From assembly GCA_003598175.1 (NCBI GenBank), contig QZKN01000096.1, positions 1 to 64,000 on the forward strand: 64,000 nt of DNA. Direction: 5' to 3'. Below are positions 43,418 through 52,691 of the stretch, in pieces; within the stretch, counting starts at the first letter, position 1; every line of letters begins with the position of its first letter. The position numbers and the translations under genes were made by a program. The stretch is from Candidatus Omnitrophota bacterium (GTDB lineage: Bacteria; Hinthialibacterota; Hinthialibacteria; Hinthialibacterales; Hinthialibacteraceae). The notes under the pieces were generated by a model that made no database searches, was not told where the DNA came from, and saw only the letters and a list, made by a program, of their open reading frames with translations.

Positions 43418-43678
43418 ATGTTTCGAAATAAAGATTACGAAAAACAATTTGCCAACCATATCTGCCCGAAATGCCGAGGCCGTTCCTTCGCGGTCAGCAA
43501 AGTTTCGCTCGCCAGTCTTCCGAAAAAACTGATCATGGGAAGAAACGATACTCATTACTTGCTGGTGACGTGCGGGTTGTGCGGGTATACGGAAATGTAC
43601 AATCTGCAAGTGCTGGCCAGGCTGAAAGAGGAGGCGCCCATCAATCAAACCTCCCCCGTCATCGAGAAAATGGAGTAA
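43418..43678 (+). CDS. Zn-ribbon protein of the DUF2082/zinc_ribbon_13 type
   Basis: An 86-residue protein with two C-x2-C knuckles (CPKCRGRSF and CGLCGYTEMYNL) around about 30 residues that include KLIMGRNDTHYLLVTCG. The pattern fits the small predicted nucleic-acid-binding Zn-ribbon family DUF2082. It probably folds around one zinc ion. Nothing in the context shows its partner. It converges with carD, the stop codons being only a few bases apart. Confidence 0.75.
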   Translation: MFRNKDYEKQFANHICPKCRGRSFAVSKVSLASLPKKLIMGRNDTHYLLVTCGLCGYTEMYNLQVLARLKEEAPINQTSPVIEKME

Positions 43679-43684
43679 GACCCC

Positions 43685-44215
43685 TCAGCGTTGCACATGG
43701 TGATCCCGGCGGGTGCGGCGTCCTTCCGTCAAGGCTGATTTAATGCGGTTTATGATTTTCTGCCGGCTGGAATGCTGAATGTGAGCAATTTCCTCGGCAA
43801 TCGCCGCCAGGGCATTTTGATAGATTTCCGCTTCCGCTTTTGCCAATTCTACAATTTTGTCTTTGTAGAATAGGGTTTTGACGATCTCCACAATCGCATC
43901 CGTCCGGCGTTGTTTGATGTCTTCTTTCGCCTGATCGACCTGAATCCCATATAAATCCGTGGTTTCCGCGCCCTCTTCGGGAAGACGGATCGGAGTATGG
44001 AAAAATTCCAAAATTTTTTCAATGGCGTCTTCATCCAGCAGGAACCGCAGACCGCCGGCGTGAGCGAAGGAAAAAGGCACCATGACTTTTACATCGCCGG
44101 ATTGGAGAACATAAAACTGCTGTTCCACGCCTTCCACTTCCATTTTGCGGATTGCCTTGATTTTGCAAATGCCAAGGCCCGATTTCATTACTGTGTCGCC
44201 GATGTTAAAATTCAT
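43685..44215 (-). CDS. CarD/CdnL-family transcription regulator
   Basis: A 176-residue protein with the N-terminal CarD_CdnL_TRCF domain (NIGDTVMKSGLGICKIKAIRKMEVEGVEQQFYVLQ), a Tudor-like fold that binds the RNA polymerase beta subunit. A helical C-terminal domain follows (AKEDIKQRRTDAIVEIVKTLFYKDKIVELAKAEAEIYQNAL), which contacts the promoter in related proteins. CarD stabilises open complexes at rRNA and other promoters. It is transcribed leftward, ahead of the tig-clpP-clpX group but separated from clpX by about 230 bases without a gene. Confidence 0.9.
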   Translation of the reverse strand: MNFNIGDTVMKSGLGICKIKAIRKMEVEGVEQQFYVLQSGDVKVMVPFSFAHAGGLRFLLDEDAIEKILEFFHTPIRLPEEGAETTDLYGIQVDQAKEDIKQRRTDAIVEIVKTLFYKDKIVELAKAEAEIYQNALAAIAEEIAHIQHSSRQKIINRIKSALTEGRRTRRDHHVQR

Positions 44216-44436
44216 GGGTTTTATGCCGTCAAAGTTTTTTAGATTTTATGAAAGGGATGGATACGGGGCTTATCAGGGAGATAAAGACACGATCAATACC
44301 CACGTCAAGCCCCACTCCGTTCGTTATCTCTACTCCGGTATGCCGCACCGTTCAATCCGAACTGCTTCAATGACTTCGTTGGTGTGTCTTTCTCACTTTC
44401 CCGGCCATGAGACAGGGCATGGATAGCGTAGTATTC

Positions 44437-44464
44437 AAAAAAGAAGTCAGGCGGATTCCACCTG
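44437..44464 (-). terminator. Intrinsic terminator overlapping the clpX stop codon
   Basis: On the minus strand the last bases of clpX and its stop form a CAGGTGG-AAT-CCGCCTG hairpin (7 bp with one G-T pair, 44448-44464), followed five bases later by six T residues (A-run at 44437-44442). It would end the tig-clpP-clpX transcript. Confidence 0.5.
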
Positions 44465-45703
44465 GTCTTCAAAAACGAGAAGAGGATCGGAACCCTCCGT
44501 GATGGTTTCTTTCGTGATGATGCATTTGGAGACGCCTGACATGGACGGGATTTCGTACATGATCTCCATCATGGCTTTTTCCAGGATGGCGCGTAGTCCG
44601 CGTGCGCCGGTTTTGCGCAACAATGCGCGTCTGGCCACTTCGTCAAGCGCATCATTGGTGAATTCCAATTTTACGCCTTCCAGTTCGAACAACTTTTGAT
44701 ACTGTTTGCAAATGGCATTTTTGGGTTCGGACAGAATCGTTTTCAATGCATCGAGTCCCAATTCCTCCAATGCGGTAATACATGCGAATCGGCCGACGAA
44801 TTCGGGGATCAGTCCGAATTTGAGCAGATCCTCCGGTTCCACGATGGTCAGGAGATGATCTTCATCGATGGCCACAACTCCGTCGTCGGTGGTATCGAAA
44901 CCGATTACGCGTTTACCGATTCGCCGTTCGATAATCTTGTCCAATCCGACAAACGCCCCTCCGCAAATAAAAAGAATATCCGTGGTGTTGACCTGGATGA
45001 ATTCCTGATGTGGGTGCTTTCTTCCGCCTTGCGGCGGCACGTTGCAGACGGTCCCTTCGATGATTTTCAATAAGGCCTGCTGTACGCCTTCGCCCGATAC
45101 GTCCCGCGTGATGGAAACGTTTTGTGTGGTCCGAGCGATCTTATCGATTTCATCGATATAAATGATGCCTTTTTCCGCTTTTTCCACATGATAACCGGTC
45201 ACCATGAGAAGTTTTAGAATGATGTTTTCAACATCTTCCCCCACGTAACCGGCTTCCGTGAGGGTGGTGGCATCGACAATGGTAAAAGGAACGTTCAAAA
45301 TTTTTGCCAGAGTCTGGGCAATATATGTCTTCCCCGATCCGGTCGGTCCCAACATCAAGATATTGCTTTTTTGCAGTTCCACGTCATTGGTGATGGCTTC
45401 ATGATACCGAATCCGTTTGAAATGGTTGTGAACCGCGACGGAGACGGTTTTTTTCGAAAGCTCCTGACCGATGACGTATTGATCCAGCGCTTCCTTGATC
45501 TCTTTGGGTTTGAGAAATTCGCGCAGTTCAACTTCGATCTCCTCATCAAGTACGCTGTTGCAAAGCAAAACGCATTCGTTACATATATATGCCGGCTGCG
45601 AGGTGTGTTTTTGAGGAGGACCCGCTATCAGCTTTTTGACTTCATCTTGATGTTTCCCGCAGAACGAGCAATACAATGGCTTGTTCTTGCTGGTATAATC
45701 CAT
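44447..45703 (-). CDS. clpX: ATP-dependent Clp protease ATP-binding subunit ClpX
   Basis: ClpX unfolds proteins and feeds them to ClpP. The 418-residue protein has the N-terminal zinc-binding domain with four cysteines (CSFCGKHQ and [10 protein letters not shown]), the AAA+ core with Walker A GPTGSGKT, the pore loop GYVGEDVE, Walker [13 protein letters not shown], and the segment [13 protein letters not shown]. The sensor and C-terminal helical domain follow. It is the last gene of the tig-clpP-clpX order, 107 bases after clpP. A terminator overlaps its stop codon. Confidence 0.97.
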   Translation of the reverse strand: MDYTSKNKPLYCSFCGKHQDEVKKLIAGPPQKHTSQPAYICNECVLLCNSVLDEEIEVELREFLKPKEIKEALDQYVIGQELSKKTVSVAVHNHFKRIRYHEAITNDVELQKSNILMLGPTGSGKTYIAQTLAKILNVPFTIVDATTLTEAGYVGEDVENIILKLLMVTGYHVEKAEKGIIYIDEIDKIARTTQNVSITRDVSGEGVQQALLKIIEGTVCNVPPQGGRKHPHQEFIQVNTTDILFICGGAFVGLDKIIERRIGKRVIGFDTTDDGVVAIDEDHLLTIVEPEDLLKFGLIPEFVGRFACITALEELGLDALKTILSEPKNAICKQYQKLFELEGVKLEFTNDALDEVARRALLRKTGARGLRAILEKAMMEIMYEIPSMSGVSKCIITKETITEGSDPLLVFEDQVESA

Positions 45704-45810
45704 TGGAATCCTCTCTTACCATGTTCTATTATTGAATTCCCAAGGCAATTCATCCGTTTTGCATATTGGAAATAGTATACACTGATTTAGTCGGAATGAC
45801 GGCGCGTCAA

Positions 45811-46425
45811 CTACTCTTTTTTATCATGCGTTGCACCGTTCCCCTTGCTTTGTTTGAAAATGTTGTCGATGAGTCCGTATTCCTTCGCTTCTTCCGGCGA
45901 CATGAAGAAGTCACGATCCGAATCCTTTTCGATTTGTTCGACAGGTTTATTCGTATGGTGCGAAATGATATGATTGAGTTGCGATTTCAATTTAACAATT
46001 TCGCGGGCTCGAATTTCAATATCGGAAGCCTGCCCCTGAAATCCTCCCATCGGTTGATGGATCATAATGCGGGCGTTGGGCAAGGCATGGCGTTTGCCGG
46101 GCGTTCCCGCACATAAGAGAACCGCGGCCATACTCGCCGCCAAACCCATGCAGGTAGTCGCCACATCAGGCCGGACATATTGAATCGTGTCATAAATAGC
46201 CAATCCCGAACTGACCGAACCTCCCGGACTGTTGATATACAATTGAATATCCTTTTCCGGATCTTCCGCCTGTAGAAAAAGGAGTTGGGCAATAATCAGA
46301 TTCGCCATGTGATCCTCTATCGGATCACCGATGAAAATAATTCGATCTTTTAAAAGCCTGGAGTAGATATCATAGGCGCGTTCACCCCTATTTGTCTGCT
46401 CCACCACCATTGGTATCAACACCAC
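45811..46425 (-). CDS. clpP: ATP-dependent Clp protease proteolytic subunit ClpP
   Basis: ClpP is the serine protease chamber that works with ClpX. The catalytic triad is present: Ser in [11 protein letters not shown], His in [10 protein letters not shown] and Asp in [12 protein letters not shown]. The opening [28 protein letters not shown] is typical. I placed the start at GTG 46425 because GGGGAGG lies nine bases upstream; ATG at 46410 is an alternative that removes five residues. Either start lies inside the 3' end of tig (overlap about 20-38 bases), so ClpP translation probably depends on tig translation. Length is 204 residues, as expected. Confidence 0.95.
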   Translation of the reverse strand: MVLIPMVVEQTNRGERAYDIYSRLLKDRIIFIGDPIEDHMANLIIAQLLFLQAEDPEKDIQLYINSPGGSVSSGLAIYDTIQYVRPDVATTCMGLAASMAAVLLCAGTPGKRHALPNARIMIHQPMGGFQGQASDIEIRAREIVKLKSQLNHIISHHTNKPVEQIEKDSDRDFFMSPEEAKEYGLIDNIFKQSKGNGATHDKKE

Positions 46426-47785
46426 TTTGATTTTCCTCCCCTTCTTGTACATCTGCCGTAGCTTGCGCGGGTTCTTCCGTTTCCTCTTCAAAAATTCGAG
46501 ATCGCAAAATGCCTAACACCTTCTTTTCGAGAGCTTCTTCCCGGAAAAAGTGAGCCAGGCCTTCCGATTCGATTCGCTTCATGAAGGTTTTCGGGTCCGT
46601 GTTGTATCGATGAGCAACCTGATGGATATGATTGGCAAATTCCATTTCGGTTATTTCGATCTTTTCCTGTTTTCCGATGGTTTGCAGGATAATGGAAAGC
46701 CGAACATCTTCCGCGGCTCTCAGTTTGTTGCGCTCCAAATGTTGTTCATCTCGTTGTGTGATCGCTTCCAACGAAGTTCCCATCCGGCGCAACTCCTGAT
46801 CCTGAGACGCATTGATGTAATTGTATCGCGCGTTCACCATGCTGGGTGGAACATCGAATGAATTCCGTTTTAAAAGCTCTTCCCGAATCGATTGGAAAAT
46901 TCGTTCATTTTTTTCCATCTCTTTCCGACGAGCCAAATCCTCGCGAACGCGTTCCTTCAAATCGTTCAGCGATTGGTAATCGCCTAAATCCTTGGCAAAT
47001 TCATCGTCCAATTCCGGGGGCCGTTTTTCACGAATTTGTTTGATTTTGATTTTAAAAGTGGCGTCTTTTCCGCGATTTTGTTCGACCGGGTGATTTTCAG
47101 GCAGTGTGAGAGTCACTTCTTTTTCTTCGTCGAGTTTCATCCCGATCAAAGCGTCCTCGAATCCCGGAATATAGTTACCGGTCCCCAACTGGACAACGAT
47201 TTCATTATGGGTCGCTTCCGGGAACGGCATTCCATCAACCGTCGCTTCGGAAGAAATGGTCACGTGATCTTCACGCGCCACCGGTCGATCTTCAATGGTG
47301 GCGAACATGGCGTTCTCTTCCCGCATGTGGTTGATGACATCCATCACCTCGGTTTCACTGACTTCGGTCGATGGCGGTTCGATCACAACATCTTTGTAAT
47401 CGACGGATTCCAATCTCGGTCGATATTCGAAACGGGTTTCGAACACAAGCGGAGCGGTTTCATCTTTTTCCGTCGCTTCCCCTTTGGTTTCGTCTTCGAT
47501 TTCTTTGAAATCCGGCGCGCCGATCGGATCCAAATCCAATTCTTCCGTCGCTTTTTTAAAAGCGGAATTCATCGCTTTTTGAACGGCTTCTTTTCTCAGT
47601 TCCTTGCCAAACCGCATTTTGGCGATACTGCGAGGAACTTTGCCTTTGCGAAAACCGGGTACGGAAGCATTTTCCATAAATTCTTCATACACATCGCCCA
47701 GTTCATGGTCGATGTCTTCCATCGGCACTTCAATTTTCAGCATTTTCGAACAAATATCGGTTTCTTGTTGGTCCAGGATCTTCAA
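46388..47785 (-). CDS. tig: Trigger factor
   Basis: Trigger factor is the ribosome-bound chaperone and prolyl isomerase. The 465-residue protein carries the ribosome-binding N-domain with [19 protein letters not shown] (the ribosome-contact loop), a central FKBP-like domain ([33 protein letters not shown]), and the helical C-terminal chaperone arms. Its C-terminal tail is acidic and polar ([23 protein letters not shown]). Tig, clpP and clpX in this order are common in bacteria and form one transcript here. Confidence 0.96.
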   Translation of the reverse strand: MKILDQQETDICSKMLKIEVPMEDIDHELGDVYEEFMENASVPGFRKGKVPRSIAKMRFGKELRKEAVQKAMNSAFKKATEELDLDPIGAPDFKEIEDETKGEATEKDETAPLVFETRFEYRPRLESVDYKDVVIEPPSTEVSETEVMDVINHMREENAMFATIEDRPVAREDHVTISSEATVDGMPFPEATHNEIVVQLGTGNYIPGFEDALIGMKLDEEKEVTLTLPENHPVEQNRGKDATFKIKIKQIREKRPPELDDEFAKDLGDYQSLNDLKERVREDLARRKEMEKNERIFQSIREELLKRNSFDVPPSMVNARYNYINASQDQELRRMGTSLEAITQRDEQHLERNKLRAAEDVRLSIILQTIGKQEKIEITEMEFANHIHQVAHRYNTDPKTFMKRIESEGLAHFFREEALEKKVLGILRSRIFEEETEEPAQATADVQEGEENQSGVDTNGGGADK

Positions 47786-47951
47786 GGTTCAGCCGCTCCT
47801 CAATACGAAATCAGTTGAAACAAATGATGCGATGATCTCCAGCCGATGCCAAACGGAAAAGACCATCGCCTTATCTTACTCCAATAATATGATGGCGTAA
47901 ACGTTAATTTTAACCAATATTTTCCATTCATCAATGTCAAGAATCGGATTC

Positions 47952-49121
47952 TTAACCGGATTCCACTCGACAGGAACGATATGCTTCCATTAATTGTTCC
48001 GTTCCCCGTTCCCACGTAAAGTATTTTTTCGCTCGTTCTCTCGCCGCGCGACCGTCCTGATCACGTTTTTCCTCATTCGTTGCATAAGCCAGGATTCCCT
48101 TTGCCAAAGCCTGTGGTATCCCGGCGTCCACCGTAATGCCGCACCCATCCAACATCCACGGCGCTTCCCCCACCCGCGACGCCACGATCGGTTTTCCCGC
48201 CGCGAGATATTCGGCTATTTTCAATGGACTTTTTGCGCGAACGGCGTGAGAATCGTCGAAACAGGCCACACAGATGTCGGACGCGCCGATGATTCGGGGA
48301 ATGTGATCCGATTCGATATAACCGGGAATATGCAACGTTTCACGCACAGGCGACAATTCCGCCCGTCGGCGAAGGTTTTTCAGTTGTTCTCCCCCTCCGA
48401 CAAGCAGAAATTGGCAGTTCGGACATGCGGACAACACCATCGGCGCCGCTTCCATCAGTTGATGAGCGTAAGCGGCGCCTTCCATTTGCCCGATATATAA
48501 AATCGTAAGTTTATTCGGATCCAGCCCCAATTCGATTAATTCCTTCGCGCCGCCGATGCCCGGCCGGAACCGTTCCAAATCCGCTCCCACCGGCAGATGC
48601 CACATTCTGGATTCCGGAAATCCCAGCGCCGCCGCTCTGTCACGAATCGCACGGCTGGAATAGGTAATCGTCGAGGCGAAATTCGGAAGTTCGTATTCAT
48701 AAACAGTCAATTGCAGACGCGAAAGCCATCTTCGTTCCACGATCCGGGAAATGGCGGTTTCATCGTCGTCCCAATCATAATGCAATGGTTTCCGAAACGT
48801 ACGGCAAATCCATAAAATTGGTAAAGAGGTTGCCGCAAAACATTTTTGTAAATGGATCACATCGCATTCTTTCGCAAGAGCGGACAATAAACGCGCATTC
48901 TGCACGATGTGAAACTGGCGCGGCAGCAAATCGTAAATAAGGGGATCGTCCGCCATTTTTTGACGTAAGGGTGGGTGATCCGGTGGTTCTTTGCGGGGAA
49001 GATGACACAAATGGACTGTACATCCCTTTTTCATCAGGCATTTTGCCAACTGTAGAATCCGAATGGTCCAGGGATCATACCATAAATCATGGGGGTGAAC
49101 CATTAAAACGTTCAACTTCAA
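47952..49121 (-). CDS. Glycosyltransferase family 4-type protein
   Basis: A 389-residue GT-B glycosyltransferase. The N-terminal half starts NVLMVHPHDLWYDPWTIRI and has the CDVIHLQKCFA region; the C-terminal half has TILYIGQMEGAAYAHQLMEA, QFLLVGGG and the signature VRAKSPLKIAEYLAAGKPIVASRVGEAPWMLDG, which holds the glutamate-like E-x7-E region of family 4 enzymes. Such enzymes transfer sugars from nucleotide-sugar donors to lipid or surface glycans. No neighbouring glycan gene is present; the stop of the adjacent SAM hydrolase gene is one base upstream of the start, so the two are tightly linked. Confidence 0.88.
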   Translation of the reverse strand: MKLNVLMVHPHDLWYDPWTIRILQLAKCLMKKGCTVHLCHLPRKEPPDHPPLRQKMADDPLIYDLLPRQFHIVQNARLLSALAKECDVIHLQKCFAATSLPILWICRTFRKPLHYDWDDDETAISRIVERRWLSRLQLTVYEYELPNFASTITYSSRAIRDRAAALGFPESRMWHLPVGADLERFRPGIGGAKELIELGLDPNKLTILYIGQMEGAAYAHQLMEAAPMVLSACPNCQFLLVGGGEQLKNLRRRAELSPVRETLHIPGYIESDHIPRIIGASDICVACFDDSHAVRAKSPLKIAEYLAAGKPIVASRVGEAPWMLDGCGITVDAGIPQALAKGILAYATNEEKRDQDGRAARERAKKYFTWERGTEQLMEAYRSCRVESG

Positions 49122-49122
49122 T

Positions 49123-49950
49123 TTACCTTTTCGCTGTTTTTATCAAATGAATGGTGATCGGGTCGCCGATTCCCAAACCGGTGGTAACCGCCGCGTTTCC
49201 CTTGCTCACGGCGATTTCCATGCGATCGAATCCGCCGAAAACGGCCAATAATTTTCCCGGTTCCTTATCCCCGAACGCATTGGAAATCCCGTGAAGGCGA
49301 TTGGCCGGCAGTTGAACAACGATATCCTCGTTTTTGCAATGATTTTTCGAGCACCAATCCATAAATACGGATTCTTCCAGATTGGTAACCAGATTCCCGA
49401 AATGATCGATGTAGCGAATGTATGTTTCAATGGAATCGTTCGTGATCTGCAATGGTTTGAATATGGGAAGAATGACGGGATCGTCAATCTCGTTTCCCAT
49501 TTCCGAGGCGGGGATTCCCCGCGCCAAATGCGCCGCGATCGGCGAAAAAATATCACGTCCATGAAAGGTGTTGCTGATTTTATCCATCCAAAATTGTGTA
49601 TTCGTCGCCGTAAAAATTTTCTTCGAGTGGGTGCTATTCAATAACGGACTCAGCAGCCCATTATCCGGCGCCACGAACAGATGCCCCTGCGTTTCGAGTA
49701 TTAAGACCCGTCTTTTTGTTCCCACTCCCGGATCCACTACACACAAATGAACGGTTCCTTGCGGAAAATAGCCATAGGACCAATTATTTAAAAAACCTCC
49801 CGCGGAAACGGCAAAAGAAGGTAAGTCATGGGAGATGTCCACGATATGCGCGTCGGGTACGATTTGCAGCATGACTCCTTTCATAAGCCCGACAAATCCG
49901 TCTCGCAATCCAAAATCGGTCAATATGGTAATAATCGGTCGATGATTCAT
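49123..49950 (-). CDS. SAM hydrolase/SAM-dependent halogenase-like protein (DUF62 family)
   Basis: A 275-residue protein. ILTDFGLRDGFVGLMKG at the start, IVDISHDLPSFAVSAG, VVDPGVGTKRRVLI and VAPDNGLLSPLL are the conserved patterns of the DUF62 family, whose members hydrolyse S-adenosylmethionine to adenosine and methionine; related proteins are fluorinases and chlorinases. The chlorinase/fluorinase-specific loop is not obvious, so SAM hydrolase is the better name. AGGAG lies seven bases before the ATG at 49950. It lies 32 bases downstream of the histidine kinase gene and immediately upstream of the glycosyltransferase. Confidence 0.88.
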   Translation of the reverse strand: MNHRPIITILTDFGLRDGFVGLMKGVMLQIVPDAHIVDISHDLPSFAVSAGGFLNNWSYGYFPQGTVHLCVVDPGVGTKRRVLILETQGHLFVAPDNGLLSPLLNSTHSKKIFTATNTQFWMDKISNTFHGRDIFSPIAAHLARGIPASEMGNEIDDPVILPIFKPLQITNDSIETYIRYIDHFGNLVTNLEESVFMDWCSKNHCKNEDIVVQLPANRLHGISNAFGDKEPGKLLAVFGGFDRMEIAVSKGNAAVTTGLGIGDPITIHLIKTAKR

Positions 49951-49982
49951 CTCGACGCTCCTTAAAATGTGTTTGAATGATA

Positions 49983-51239
49983 TCATTTCACATCGAAATC
50001 GTTAAAATTTTGCGAGGGAGTATGGATTTCATTATGGATGCGTAATTTTGTTTTTCCATGCTCCAACAAACGAACGGTTTCCGCCGCGACCGGAAATGTC
50101 ACGATGAATTGTGTTCCCTGGCCGGGTTCGCTATGAACCGAGATGCTGCCGTTATGCTCGCGGATAATCCGATCCACGATCATCAATCCCAAACCGGTGC
50201 CTCGTGATTTGGTGGTAAAATACGGCTCGAAAATATGCGGCAAATCTTCCGGCTCGATCCCCTTGCCCGTATCGGCAAATACGAGCGTGACCGTCCCGTC
50301 CTTACAAACCATCCGCAGGAAAACTTCGGATTCCTTTCCATTGAATTCTTCTTCGTATTGGCTGTCGATGGCTTCGATCGCATTGCGCAGTAGATTGATC
50401 AACGCTTGTTTCAGTTGTGTTTCATCGGCTTCGATATACGGCCATTCTCCTTCTTCATGCAAGGAAACGGAAATGTGATTTTCCAGAAACTCCGGTTCCA
50501 TCAACCGTAGCGTTTCGGTGACGAGAGTGTATAAGCTGACCAGACGCAGTTGCGGTTGGGAAGGCTTGATCGCGCTTAAAAAACGATCGATCACGTCGTT
50601 GAGGCGTTTGATCTCGTTGGAAAAAATGGTGAGCACCTCTTCCGCCTCTTGATCTTGTATTCCCTTTTTTTTGATATGCCGCTGCAAGAGTTGAAGATGA
50701 ATGGACAACGAATTCAGCGGATTGCGTATTTCGTGGGACATGCCGGCGCTCAATGTCGTGAGGGCGGCCAGTTTTTCCGCCTCCCGTAATTTTTGATCGC
50801 GCTCTTTATGCTCGGTTTCATCCTCGAAAAGATAAAGGGTACCGAATCGCTGCCCTTTGATACGCAGCGGGATCATGCTGACCAATAAAAATTGCAGCCG
50901 ATCATGCCGCCGCAGCGTGAATTCGCGGGAATGAATCGTTTCCTCGGTTTCCATCCCTTCCCGGCACAAATCGAGTAGCGGTTGATGATGCAGCAAACGG
51001 ACCAATTGCAGTTCGGGCGTGTTGATTCCGTCGCCTAAACCGAGGATATCCCGGGCGGATTTATTGATGTACACGACTTTCTCTTCCACGTCGATGACGA
51101 TCATTCCTTCATGAATGCTGTCGAAAAGATGGACGAGGAGATCCCGTTCGTTGGCGATATCCTTGAGATAATCGACGATACGCTCTTTATCGATTTTTTC
51201 AGCTCGATCCAACAAACGATATAAAAAACCACTTTTCAT
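49983..51239 (-). CDS. Soluble sensor histidine kinase with PAS domain
   Basis: A 418-residue kinase with no membrane span, so it should act in the cytoplasm. Residues about 35-145 form a PAS-like domain (HLFDSIHEGMIVIDVEEKVVYINKSARDILG). The HisKA dimerisation helix has the phosphorylation site His169 in SAGMSHEIRNPLNSL. The HATPase domain has the N-box QALINLLRNAIEAI, the D-x-G-x-G box FADTGKGIEPEDL, and the F/G2 boxes PYFTTKSRGTGLGL. There is no response regulator gene within several kilobases, so its partner is encoded elsewhere. It heads a leftward group with the SAM hydrolase and glycosyltransferase. Confidence 0.93.
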   Translation of the reverse strand: MKSGFLYRLLDRAEKIDKERIVDYLKDIANERDLLVHLFDSIHEGMIVIDVEEKVVYINKSARDILGLGDGINTPELQLVRLLHHQPLLDLCREGMETEETIHSREFTLRRHDRLQFLLVSMIPLRIKGQRFGTLYLFEDETEHKERDQKLREAEKLAALTTLSAGMSHEIRNPLNSLSIHLQLLQRHIKKKGIQDQEAEEVLTIFSNEIKRLNDVIDRFLSAIKPSQPQLRLVSLYTLVTETLRLMEPEFLENHISVSLHEEGEWPYIEADETQLKQALINLLRNAIEAIDSQYEEEFNGKESEVFLRMVCKDGTVTLVFADTGKGIEPEDLPHIFEPYFTTKSRGTGLGLMIVDRIIREHNGSISVHSEPGQGTQFIVTFPVAAETVRLLEHGKTKLRIHNEIHTPSQNFNDFDVK

Positions 51240-51403
51240 TGTCTACAACTCGTGAAGGCATATGGAACTTGTATTGTCTAATTGATGTCCACGCGTGATT
51301 TATTTTTCATTCACGTCTTTATATTATAACGTTTCCGCAGGTCAGCCGTATTATCCATGAATTGCTTGTATGAGTGTATCGCAATTTCCGTGGATCCGGT
51401 TCA

Positions 51404-52225
51404 TCAAAACTTCGGTGGATTGAGCAATTTTCGCAAATCTCGCACCATATAATTTTCCGGATAGGTGATTTCGAATTGTTTTTCCGGTAAATTGGGATCG
51501 ATGTGAATTTCTTCCACCCGCTCGATCATGCGAATCGTTGATTTCTGTTCCTTGATTTCCGTAATGGAATGAAAAACGTAGGCAAAATCGCCGGAATCGG
51601 TTTGTTTCCATTCATATGTCATGGTACGTTTCGATTCCTCGATGCGGACAATGCGAAAATGCGCATCCAATGCGATGAGCCGGGTTTGGGGAAAGTCGGA
51701 CGTGTTAAAGTGGAGAGAAAAATGATCGGTTTCAGGCTGAATTTGGCCGTTCGTGCTGGCGTTTTCGATTAAATTCGCCGTGTTCAGAGAACCATACATT
51801 TTTCCGGCAAAAAGGATGGCGATGCGTTCGAATTGTGACGAATCCGCTTTTTTTATATAAACGCGATGGCGCTCGTGATCGATTTGGGTGACTTTATCCG
51901 GCTCGAACAGCCATTCTTCATTCGGCGAGGAAAAATCGGTGGGTTTGTCGTCCGCAAAGACGGATTGAGAAAGGATTTTTCCGTTCTTCACGTCGACAAA
52001 CACCTTCTGCCACATGAATGTTTCGCCCGGTTCGCTGAGAGCATGTGGTGGATAGAGTGGAATCGGTTGATCCCCCGCGAGAATCACGCTATTACTTTTC
52101 AATAACAATTGTATCGATTGGATCGCATCATTTTCGAAGCCATTCAAACTCGCTTGTGACAAAGAGGGATTAAAAAGATAGAACGACAAAACAATCCAAC
52201 ACATATACCTCTGTGTCAATTTCAT
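51404..52225 (-). CDS. Secreted hypothetical protein
   Basis: A 273-residue protein with an N-terminal signal (CWIVLSFYLFNPSLS, cleavage near SQAS). The mature part is beta-rich with LFEPDKVTQIDHERHRVYIKKAD and DFAYVFHSITEIKEQKSTIRMIERVEEIHID, a pattern seen in outer-membrane-linked beta-barrels or lipoprotein-carrier-like folds. I do not recognise a family. An earlier GTG at 52279 is a possible alternative start; ATG at 52225 places the signal peptide correctly. It ends about 165 bases before the start of the histidine kinase gene. Confidence 0.65.
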   Translation of the reverse strand: MKLTQRYMCWIVLSFYLFNPSLSQASLNGFENDAIQSIQLLLKSNSVILAGDQPIPLYPPHALSEPGETFMWQKVFVDVKNGKILSQSVFADDKPTDFSSPNEEWLFEPDKVTQIDHERHRVYIKKADSSQFERIAILFAGKMYGSLNTANLIENASTNGQIQPETDHFSLHFNTSDFPQTRLIALDAHFRIVRIEESKRTMTYEWKQTDSGDFAYVFHSITEIKEQKSTIRMIERVEEIHIDPNLPEKQFEITYPENYMVRDLRKLLNPPKF

Positions 52226-52691
52226 GATTTTTGGGCTGAAACAGGTTCGGAAGTTCCTATCATACGTCATGTTCTTCACTCTCTTTTTTATAATATCATA
52301 ATGAATGGAATAGACCTATTCGAGCATCATTATAATCCGCTTCTGTTATCACAACAGGTAAATCTCCTTTCCATTGATTTATAATGCGCTGTAATGTATA
52401 ATTTTATGTTGAGTTTATGGATTGTTTTTCTGGCGCGCTGTTGTCCGAAGAAATTCGCTCACGGCGATAAGGCCGGAATTGCGGTTGAGGTCGCTTTTCT
52501 TCATCCTTTATCCCCAACTCGCCCGACCTATCGAGTCTGTGCGCCCGATTGTGATCCGTATTCTCGTGGTATGTATTCCGAATATCCCGATATCATTCAT
52601 AACGGGCTTTTTGTATCACGAAATGTAATTTTGGACAATTGCGCAGCATTTGCCATAGGTTTTGCTGTATTTTAGTTTTGGAGTTCATTGC
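52226..52691. other. Intergenic region upstream of gyrA
   Basis: This 466-base stretch separates the secreted protein (leftward) from gyrA (rightward). It contains AT-rich regions typical of promoters but no clean sigma-70 boxes that I can defend. An open frame at 52394-52675 has no coding-like composition and no ribosome-binding site. Confidence 0.4.

Noticed and set aside
52394-52675. Open frame upstream of gyrA
   Set aside because: No ribosome-binding site, no family likeness, atypical composition.
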